A stretch of DNA of 64,000 nucleotides from Gordionus sp. m RMFG-2023 (lineage: Eukaryota > Nematomorpha > Gordioida > Chordodea > Parachordodidae). Both the position numbers and the translations under genes were made by a program. Position 1 is the stretch's first letter; each line of letters opens with the position of its first letter. Below are positions 25,101-37,100 of the stretch, piece by piece. Under the pieces are notes generated by a model. It saw only the letters and a program-made list of their open reading frames with translations. It was not told where the DNA came from and searched no databases. The stretch is from contig NC_088776.1 of assembly GCF_954871325.1 (NCBI RefSeq), positions 29,498,508 to 29,562,507 of the forward strand, read 5' to 3'.

Positions 25101-28100
25101 TAGCGATTATTAATGCTGATGAGATAAGGGTAATATTTTTATACCCTAATGGACCTTCTAATTCCTTTTATTATCCTTCAATACCTGATATTCTTATTCT
25201 TCCGAAAAATGATATTATAACTGTCGTCAACCTTATGACCACTACAAGAAGAACTTATAATTTAACTAGGAAGAATCCGAAATGGCCATATACAAATTAA
25301 GTTTAAGGAAATCAATATGCTTCTATGCTATAAATAATTTTACTATGAATTAATTCAATATTATCGAATAAATAAAATAATCTACTGACGATTTAGATAT
25401 TTTAAATTACTTACGCTATCTAGCGTAAATTTTATTTTTGTGCAGTGCAATTTTATTCTAAAAAAAGATAGATTGACTTATATTTTCAAAAATGAAGTTT
25501 TAGGCTATTTGAATTTATTAACGCCATCTAGCGGTATTCTTATTTTAAGCATTTTCTGTACTTCTTTTGTTTGCCACTCTGAAAATTTTTATACGAACAT
25601 TTCCTGGCACTTTTTACAAAATACCTGAAATTTGGGAAAAATTTTTATACTGACATTTAAAAAATCAAATACAAATTTTTGATCGCAATTTAAAAAAAAA
25701 TATATAAATTAAAAATTAACTTATTTTCAAAATGCATGTAAGAGTTTACTTATGACTATAAAACGAGTCATGACAGATATTTATAGTACATCTAATATTA
25801 AAGTTATCCCAATTTTAAAAAATCATTTTTTTTGAAAAATGACTAAGCAGAGTCACTTTGAGTCCCTATATCTCCGGTTCTAGTAAAGGAGCTAATATTT
25901 TGGATTCTTCAATTACAACACTTCATTATCTTATATAGCAAATTTTAACAAAATCTGAAATGGTCGGGTTTTAAAAGGATTGATTTGATAATGGCCCATA
26001 AGAGACTTGTCAACATTTAATACTATTCCAATTAAAATAATTGGGTCAAATAAGAAAAAAGTGACATAACGAAATTATAAACCTTAGGAAAATTTATATA
26101 TATATATGTCGTATTGGGATTCGGAATCCCAACGTGGGGTTTCGAGATCTTGAATCCTCACGTTTTATTCGGAATCATTTTTTTAAAATATTTTAAAAAA
26201 TATTCCGAATCCCCATGTATATTTTTTTAAAACTTTTAAATTACATTTTTTTTCTTCCTTTTTTTGCCGTCTTGTTGGCACCAGAAAATTTCATTTTTAG
26301 AGATATTTTATTTTCTGTTTTTGTAAATTTTAAAATAAAATCATAAACATTTTCATATGAATATCTATTTTTAAAAAATCCGAATTATATTATAAAAAAT
26401 TATTTATTGCAGCTCATTTAACAATTGCATAACAATGTTTTCCCATAATTTATGACATTCCTGGATGCTCCTAAATATTTTTAGTAGTTTAAATAAAAAA
26501 TATATTTTATATACATCAATTAATTTGAGGAGTATATGTGATTATTATAAAAATAACTTAAATTACCTAGGATTAATATATCTTTGTTGGGAACTTAAAA
26601 ATCATTTATTTTTATAGTTTTATAGAGGCAATAAATAGTGTTGAAATTCTTCCAGCACACGTTCCTACCCATATTTTTATTTTGTTCAATTTTTATTACT
26701 TTTCCTTCTAAATTTTTAGGATAGATATTAGTTCTAACAGTCCTATGAATTGGTAATAACATGTGATCACCTAATATAAAGTTATTTTGTCCAATTATTT
26801 GAGAATAAATTAGTTTTGACGCCACGATTATTTAAATAAGAAATAAAGGAAAGGGCCCTTTATTAAAATATTAGAAATACTTCCCAATATTAATGGTAGC
26901 ACAACTATTTTTCTATGTAATTTTATAGCCAACATTTTTTTAACAATGACTATTAGTAATATTATGGACAATTTGAAAGAGCGAATCTTTATTTGAAACC
27001 TTTGCTATTTTAGTAGCGACCTAATTTTCCTCATTGGTATTCAATAAAAAAAGTGATGGCTTATCTGTAAATATAATATCCCCTCTTTCCCTAATCGTTA
27101 AAAATATAATTAGATTTTCTTAATATCAAGGAAAATCGCTATCGATAAATTATTTAGCTTTTAATGATTTTTTATATAAAAAAGGATCGCCCTCGACTCA
27201 GCCTAATTTTTAGAAAATCTTACTTTTAAAATGGAGTTAATATTTTTCTAGCTTACCCAGTATTAATTTGTTAATTTTTATTATTTTATGACATACTTAA
27301 TATTTTTGTGAATAGTTTAAAAGGAATTTATTGGTAATTAAAAAGTTTAAATATTTTTAAATTTTATCACTTCACAGCCCTATACAGGATTATATTGTAA
27401 TTAGAATACAATATTTTTAATATCTAATAATTTTATGATAAATATCATTTATATATCTTATCTATTTCCTTATGTTCTTTAACTTAAGGCAAAAGAGCAT
27501 CAAAAGACTCAATAATTGTTAAATCTAGTGCCATTTGTTTTATAAAATATAGTGAATAATTTTTACCATTACAATTTGACTCTTCTGATTCACAAATAAA
27601 TCACCTCTGCTACCAATAATATCTAAAATTTGGACAATGGAAATGTTTTTCTTATATCTTACCCATGTCGGTATATTCTTTGATTGAACGAGTTGTATTA
27701 ACATGTCCAATTCTAAATCTAAACAATTATTTTAGAAATATAAACTTTGGTAAGTTTATCGCTACTATTACTATTTGGATCTTCTTCTTTAATATAAGTA
27801 TTTAGATTTTTATATCTAACATTTCTTGTAGAATAAATTTAATGAAACTATTTTTATAGCTTATCTAATTCTGTAAACTCGGTAAGGAGGAGAGAATTGC
27901 CAGGATATGATCAATAATAGCTAAATCTAATTTATTTTGTTCATGAACAAATATTTGAGTAATTTTTACCATTGCTATCGATCAAGTCCTCCAAACGCAT
28001 AGGCATATTTCTCTTTTATAGAATATAAAATTTAAACAAATAATTAGAAGCACAATGTATATATCACCAATTTCAAATATCGAATAAGTACTCGGAATCG

Positions 28101-31100
28101 GAAGATGCGTTGTCTGACAACTGATAAGGTGTATCAATCACACATATCTGATATTTTTAAAAATTATTCAATTTATGCATTAAAATTTTCTATAATACCA
28201 TTATTAGATGTTGAGGTTCGTTAGATTCAGAAAATATATAAATTTAAAAAATAAAATAAGAATGAATGACATTATTTTTTACTATTGACCTCCCTTGTGT
28301 TGGATAATCCTATATGAATAGGAGACAAAAAATAAGTAATAAATATAAATAACAATATCATTATCAGAACATGATATTAAATCCATTTCATTTGAACTTA
28401 ATATTTTTTCTTGGTTATCATAACGAGCATAAAATACCTGGTAAGGTATTCTCAAATAATTGGACAAAATATCTTTATTAGGTGATCACGGTTATTACCT
28501 ATCCATAGGACAGATAAAATTAATATCTGTAAATTTAGAAGGGAAAATATTAAAAACAAAATAAAATATAGGTAGAAACGTTTGCTGGAAGAATTTCAAC
28601 ATCATTTATTGCCTCTAATCTTTTAAGTTCCCAACAAAGATATATCAATCCTAGGTTATTTAAGTTATTTTTATAATAACCACATATAGTCCTCAAATTA
28701 ATTGATGTGCATAAAATATATTAATTTTTTATTTAAACTGCTAAAATTGTTTAGGACCATCTTGAAACGCCATAAACTATGGGATTGCATTGTTATGCAA
28801 TTGCAAAATGAGTTGTATTTTTTATAATTAGTATTTTAAAATATATATTCATAAGAAAATGTTTATGAATTTATTTTATATAAATTTACAAATACAGAAA
28901 ATAAAATATCTTAAAAAATGAAATTTTCGGTGCCAGCCAGACGGCAAAAAATGGAAGAAAAATAATATAATTTAAAAGTTTTAAAAAAATATACATGGGG
29001 ATTCGGAATATTTTTTAAAAATATTAAAAAAAAAAGATTCCGAATATCTCGAATCCCCACGTTGGGATTCCGAATCCCACATGATTCCTTCCCAATACGA
29101 CATATATATATTTTTACAATTTATTATTAACCAATAACATTTTGTTAAGTTTAATTCTTATAATAATAATATGTATGCATTTTAATAGGTGACAAAAGTG
29201 GACGAACCTTCTAAATATGGTGTAGTTGTCTATTCAGCTGAAAAGGGTGGTGAAGTTGAAAGGTTTACAGAAAAACCAAAGATTTTTGTTTCCAACAAAA
29301 TAAACGCGGGACTATATATTCTATCCCCATCTTTCCTATCACGAATTAAACCCATCAAAACCTCTATTGAGAAGGATGTTTTTCCTTACATGGCTGATGA
29401 AGGACAACTATTTGCCTTGGATTTAAAGGGTTTTATTATATTCTATAAATTAATATACTAAGTTTCTTATCGTATCAGGTCAATTCAGGGAAGCATTTAA
29501 CGCGAAATTTTGATCGCAAATTTATCGCGAAAGAATTTTAGAGCGAAGGTGATATTGCCAAATCAATTCCGTAATTTTTTCCGCGAAACATTTGTGGCAA
29601 AGACAATATCGTCAACGCATTATCAATTTATTTTCGAAGCAAATACATTTAAAACTTTTATCATGAACCCATTATAGCGAAACATTTGTCACGCCTTTAT
29701 GCGAATTTTTTACCAAGAATGTATTGCATTTATTAAAATAAGAACAACACATCTAAAATATATTTACCAACGTAAGTTCTTAAATCATAAGCACGATATG
29801 TTATAAAGGTATTTCATTACTTATTGTCTCTTAAGTAAGCAAGAGTTGGTTAAATGTGACCTTGATATGATAAAAAAATCGCAATTTCTTTCTGATTCTC
29901 ATCATGACGATCATAAGTATTCAGCGGGCATTTTGAGTTCAATTACTCCAAAAAATTTACCCCCCCCCCCCCCCCCCCACACACACACACAACATAAATT
30001 TATTACCTCACTATTCAAATTAAACTTTAGCGAATTAGCTGAAATACCTAGATTTTCATAACTTATTCTGGAATAAATACTGAAAGCTAAGAATTTTTTA
30101 TAATTTTCTCTTTTTTTTTTATAAATTACAATATGATTTTGCTAAGTAAAAATTTTAATTTTTTCAGAATTTTTGTTGTTTTTATATATGAACCTGGTTG
30201 CTTAAACATGTTACAAAGGCTTTTTTTATTAATAATTTATACCCATCGGGGTTTCAACAAACTGATGAGGCTAAATCCCTAATCAAACTAATCAGCCAAA
30301 AGGGTCCTGAAACACAATCTCGAGTGCCCTTTTGATCAAAAATGAAATCAGCTTTGAAATTTTACATTACAATTTTAAATTATTTAAAGATTCTTGGCCG
30401 TTATCAGACTAGAGGAGTATGACTATTTTAACTTTTTAAAAATTTATTTGCTGTGTTGTTTTTTAAACGTTTTTTTTAAATGTTATTTTATATTCTTTTT
30501 TTAAAAAAATATTATAAATTACTGGACACTCAAGAAAATCCAAAATATTAATCCTCTACCTAAGCGCACGCTTTTCAAGAAAATCAATATTTAAATAAAA
30601 TTTTAAATTTTTTTGATGATATGATAGAGGAAATATGCTATTTTCAAGATAACTATTTTTAATTAACGGTCAAATTTCCTATACGATAAAATCTGTTTAA
30701 TTATTGAAATTTTTAGGCCTCCCCACTAGGTCTAACGGACTCATTTACTGTATTCAATTACTTATTTGGGCTTGATATTTTTTAAATTTTGTCTGAAATA
30801 TATCATAAAATGAATTAAATTCTTCCCCAAAAATATCACTGGGAACATGGTCAAAAATGATGATTCCAACTACTGCCCAAAAGGATCTATTAAACCCTCA
30901 ATTCTACCTATTTTCCCCATCAGCTTTGAATTTTAGCTTATACTATAAACAAAATATAATAAATGCTATATAGGTTATTGGATGGATGTAGGTCAACCAA
31001 AGGATTTCTTGACTGGAATGTGCATGTACATGGACTTTATAGTTAAGAAACAAAACAAAGGCATTAATGATGTCAAAAACGGTATCATCGCACCCGTTAT

Positions 31101-34100
31101 AATAGTATGAAAATTCATATTTAAACTTGCAAATTTTTATCATATTCGTTGATCTTATATCTACTTTTATTATCAGAGATTTGCAGGCTCAGCCCTAAGC
31201 CGCTCGGCCGTTTTTTATTTTTTTAAAATACCCTAGCCAAACCTCAAATTTTTTTTAAAATATATTTTAAATCGCTATTATTATCTAAAAAATTAAAAAT
31301 AAATATAATATTGTAAATAAATCACCTGGACCGGCTGAAATTTTTAAAAAAAATCCGAGCCGAGACCAAAAATATAAAACTCAGACTAGGCCGGCCTAAA
31401 AAATTTAAAAAAACTCTGGGCCGGGCTATGTAAATGATACCTCTGCAGGTTACTAATTTTAATTATATCAACCAGTTAATTTTTTTACATTTAAGGATGA
31501 AACTGCGGACATAGGTAATGATTGTATCATAGGCCCCAACGTTGTCATTGGAAAAAATTGCAGAATTGAGGAAGGTGTAAGATTAAAAAATACGATATTG
31601 ATGCCAGGTGCCAAAATCGGGCAACATTCTTGGTTGGATCACTGCATTATTGGCTGGAATTCAGATATCGGCAAATGGGTAAAAGCATATATTCATTCTT
31701 AAGTTATTGTAGAAATCAAATAGTTTAAAAAAACTTTACTAAACCAAAATTAGAAATTAACGATAGAGAAAAGAAAAATATTAAACAACTAAAATTTAAT
31801 TCATATTTTTATCTGATAATATTTTTTTGGCTATAACAGAGCGTTCGAGGACATAATGATAGTAATTAGATCTTCGCCGATATTAAATATCGGATCGGGG
31901 TTGATATTTGCCGTTTAAAAAATCGCATCCAGTTGATATTTTTGAAAATACCTCCCGACCCTCTTCGAATTTAAAAAATTTTTGATAGTGACACACATTA
32001 ATAAAAATATAAAATTTTAATTTCCAACTCCTGAGATTTAAAAAAGGGAAATTTCCAAATTACACTCCATTTAATTTTAAATATCATAAGAAATAATTAA
32101 ACTATATAATATAGCTGTATTATAGCACTTTAATCATAAAATTTAATATATGGGGAACCAGGTCAGCACAAGGGGCTTGTCGGTTCACTGGATTTTATTT
32201 TAAAATCAGTACAATACAAATTAAAATTTTGTTCTAAAATAGAATTCTATAATATCCATATTTGGGGAAGAAAATAATTTATATTTAGCTAAAATTTTTA
32301 TCTTGTTATGTCTACAATATTTTCACTTGACATTATTAGGTTGTCTTAAAAAATTTAAAGTTTAAACATGGCAAAATAGATAATATATGAAAGTTAAAAC
32401 TCTATTTATCATATTAGTAATATTATGCTGGTAAGTGAAATTATAAAGGAATATGAAGAAGCAATAAAAGTTTATGAAAATGATATGTTATCAAGAAAAT
32501 TAACATCTATTACAAGATAAAATATAATATTTTATAAATCTAATATATAAAATGATAATTATTGTGTAAATTTATTAATGTAATTTTTCATAATACATTT
32601 CAATTTTAATATAATATCAGATCAAAATAATTATCTTACAAATTAAAATCGTCATATATATATATATATATATATCACAATCACAATATATATATATTGT
32701 GATATATATATCAGAGACCTGCAGAGGTACCATTTGCACGGCCCGGCCCGGTTTTAAAATTTTTAAGCCCGGCCCGGATATTTTTTAAAAAAATTTTTTA
32801 GGGCCCGGCCCGGATTAAAAAATTTAAGGCCCGGCCCGGCCCTGATATTTTTTTAAAAAATTTTTTACGGCCCGGCCCGGATTTTAAAATTTAAGGCCCG
32901 GATATAAGTATATTTCATATTTTATTCAGATATTTAATTACAAATTGATACTATAAAAAATTTGTGCAAATAATATTTTTGAATATAAAAGGTTCTATTT
33001 GTGATTTTTAATTTTTATTTAAAAAATACATGTAAAAAGCTAATATTTTGAGAATATTATATTAAATTTATAAAAATTATAAAACTGTTATTTATAAAAA
33101 TGGATATTTTGAGCATATACTATATTTTATATTGCATTTAAAATAAAACTAATATTCATAAAAATGGTAATAATATTTTGAGCATATACTATATTTTATA
33201 TTGCATTTAAAAATAATAAAACTAATATATAATTTATAAAAATGGAAAATATTTTGACAATATAATATATTGTATTTAATTTACTATTTAATTTATAAAG
33301 TAAAAATAAATCGCTATTTAAAAAAATGCATGTATAATAAATAGTATTTTGAAAATATAATCAAATTGCACAAATTAATATAATTTATTTAATAATATAA
33401 ATTTTTAACAAAATAAGATAATTGTATTATATAATATATTGTAAAAAAAATAATAAAAAACTTTCATGACTCAAGGTAAAATATAATAAATGCAATAAAT
33501 ATTTGACAGTTTGCAAAGTAAAAAACCAGCATGATTGACGAAACCCTATACTCAAGAAAGATATTAAAAATTCACAAATTATCATGAAGAAAGAGAAGCA
33601 TATCTACCTTTTCAGGTTGAAGATTACTTCTTCTTTCTTCAAGAATTCTTCCAGTAGTGGAAAAATTCCGCTCACAGCTTGCACTTGAAGCAGGAATAGC
33701 CAATACCCGTTTTGCCAATTTTGCTAAAATTGGGAATTCGCTTTGATGAGAAGCCCACCACTCTAACAAATTATCCACCTTAAATATTTCATCTGTTTTT
33801 TTGTTTATATAATTATAATATTCATCATCGGGTATTGAGATATTACCAGAATTACCATCGCCCCATTTGTCATAAAACGACTCAGTTTGTTTAACAACAG
33901 TCGTAATTTGACTGGTCGATGGTATTTCATTTACTTCCTGAGCCTCTTGTGATTTAATATAATCTTTTATATAGTTTTCCGCCATCTTGCGATCTGTCCC
34001 TGACAACATACGTAATTGTTTGAATTTGGGACAGAGAAAAAGAGAAATAAAATGATACTTGTGTAAAACAAATTTTTCAATTAAAAAATGCTTTATATTA

Positions 34101-37100
34101 AGTAATATCAATTTTATTTCTCTTTTTTCGCTTTGAAAGGTATTACAAACTTCAAGAAGTTCATAATACCATATTACCACTTTAAAAAGAATACAAGAGT
34201 CCGACTGTAACTCAACAATAGCTCTGTTAAAATTCTCAAGAATGTTGACTAGATCCTGAAGGATCGGAAAGTCTATAATATAATACTTTTCCGATCCCCC
34301 ATGTTCTAGAAGAACTTTTTTAATTTCTTCATTTTGAGAATAAACAGAATTGAGCATATTGTACTTAGAGTTCCAGCGGACTTCTATATCTTGATAAAGG
34401 GCTTTTAAATGCTGGCATTATTACTTTGTTTTAAATGCGCCACTAATATTTTAATATTATCTATTGTTGATTTTATTAATAAGGCATTACTTTCCAAATA
34501 TTTGGAGTTAAATGAATTTCTTAAAATTGTATTTAATAAATGACAAGAACAATTTAATCGTTCATTTAACTCCAATGCTTTTATAATATTTTTACCTTGG
34601 TCTGTAACAAAAATTATATTAATAAAATCGTTATTGTTAAAACTAAAATTATGAAAATTTTTTAATAGTTCATCCTTAACTACTTGGCTAGTCTTAGACA
34701 CTTCTTTAAATTTAGCGGTAAATAGGTTTCTCTTCACTAACTTCCAGTCATCTGATATATAGTGCATGTTAACTGTTATAAACGAGTTCTTTTTATGGTC
34801 ATCGCACCATATATCAGTGGAAGCAGCCATAAATCGATTCTTGATTACTGGGGCAATAGTATCAACCAAAATGCTTCTTATTTTATTACATTTTTCTTTA
34901 AGGTGGCGTGATAGAGTGGTGGGATGTGAAATTAATGAGTTGATATCTATTTTACCATATGTTGCCCCAACATCGACTAGAGCCTGGCTGAATTCAAGAA
35001 ACCCATTCCCAGCTATCATTTCGAAAGGTCTAATATCTTTTGCGCAAAGTGTTAAGGAATGATCTATAAATTTTTGTTTTAAATATTTCATATTACATTT
35101 ATAAGTGGGTTTTTCAGGTGTGAAAAAAAAATTATTAATTTTCATAGATTTACCATCACATTTATGTCTTTTTAAATGTGATGTACCATGGTTATAATTA
35201 TAAGATAATAAATTTGAACAATTTATGCATTGCACATAGCCAATATTTTTTTTATTATTATTATCTATTATTATTTTAAATTTAGACCAAATTTCAGATT
35301 TTAAAGTATTATTAGTATTTTTAAAAGAATAAATATTATTTTTAATTTTGTCAATTATATCTTTAGTGTTTTGTGCCATGATATTCCTTTTATTGATTGT
35401 TTTGGAAATATTCTAAAAATTTAGATATGAATTATAAGATTTTTAATATTAATTTTTACTTTAGCTTCTTGAATGCTTAAAATTGATTGATTGAGTATCA
35501 CTAATTCTAATGATAATAAATATTAATTAATTATTTATATCTTACATTGATTATAAATATCTAATATCAATATTTATTAAATAATGTAGATTGAAATTAT
35601 TATATTTATTTATTATAATAAATTTAAACTGAATATTATAGTTATAAGAAAAAGTATGTTATTAAAATTTTATATTATTTACAAAAAGATTTAATCTAAT
35701 TTGAAATAGATTTTATAAACTAATATATGAAGCTAAAAAATATCAATGTACATTTTTATTTAAAGAGAATAATTCAAAAGAATTTTTTATTACTTAAATC
35801 TGTTTATGGGATATATCCACTTCTAAACTATTCTTCTAACACAACTGTTCTAAGTCTAACTTTTCTAACAAAATTTGATAATGATTAGTGGAGCACTGCA
35901 ATTCTAGATAATAACATATATTAAGTAATTTAAAATATATTTATAATAATTATACATACTGTTCTAAGTCTAACTTCTAAGTTTTCTAACACAATTTGGG
36001 AGCACTGAAATTTTAGATATTAAAATATATTAAGTAATTTAAAATGGAGTTTTCCGGTATCTTTCAGGAAATTAATAATTAGATCGATCTGTGGGTGTTA
36101 GGTAGTGTTAACCATCACCCAATATTATATTAATCATAACTATAATATAATATAATCTTATAACCAATAACTCATAATGTAAAATTTTTTATAAAAAATA
36201 TTAAGGCCCGGCCCGGCCCGGGTTTAAAAATCTTAGGCACGGCCCGGCCCGGCCCGGATATATTTAAAAAAATTTTTTTAGGCCCGGCCCGGATAAAATT
36301 TTTTAGGTCCGGCCCGGCCCGGGTATATTTAAAAAATTTAAAATACGGCCGGGCTTAGGGCCGGGCTTGCAGGTCTCTGATATATATATGAGCAAAAAAA
36401 TCAAGATTTTCGGCCGACCCCTTTCAATTTCGATAAAAAGTTGTAGACTGGTTATATATGTTCCCATTAGATTATAAACAAAATTTTAGCGCATTAGCAA
36501 CTATATTAGCGGAGATAATCGGGGTTAAAGGTCCAAAAAACGTCTTTTTTTGCTTTTTACTGATGTCAAATAATTAGTTTTTAATTTAAAACTAAATATG
36601 ATCAAATATTGAATATAATATCAATAGCTAAGTTAATAATTGATGATTATGGCGAAAACATCAAAATTAATTTTTGATAAAATATGGGTCATTTTATGGT
36701 CAGTTGAAAACTTGAAATTAATATTTCGAAATGTATATGATCTCCGATTTTTAATTTTTTTAAGAAATATTATCCGTTTACTATTTTTTTAATAATTTCT
36801 TCAACAATTAGCATGGCTGGATATTTATTTAAAAAAATATTGCGATTTTTATACTTTAAAAAAAATAGATGGCGCTATTTATAATAGTTTTAATATGTTA
36901 AAATTCATTTTTTTATTGATTAAAAATATTTTAATGTATAATATATCATAAAATTGGATTATATAACTTTGTAAACCTTATTCCCCTGAGATATTCGCAG
37001 GATAAAAAATTTTAATAATTTTTTTAATATTTCAATGTAAATTAAAAATAATTAAAAAATCCGACTAGCATACGAGCAAAAAAGCAGGATTAAAGGAGTG

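Noticed and set aside
30943-31143. 66-residue minus-strand frame
   Set aside because: Shadow of GMPPB exon 5.
36050-36120. Palindrome-like GTGGGTGTTAGG...AACCATCACCC
   Set aside because: A short hairpin inside the hAT family E; too weak to call a separate feature.
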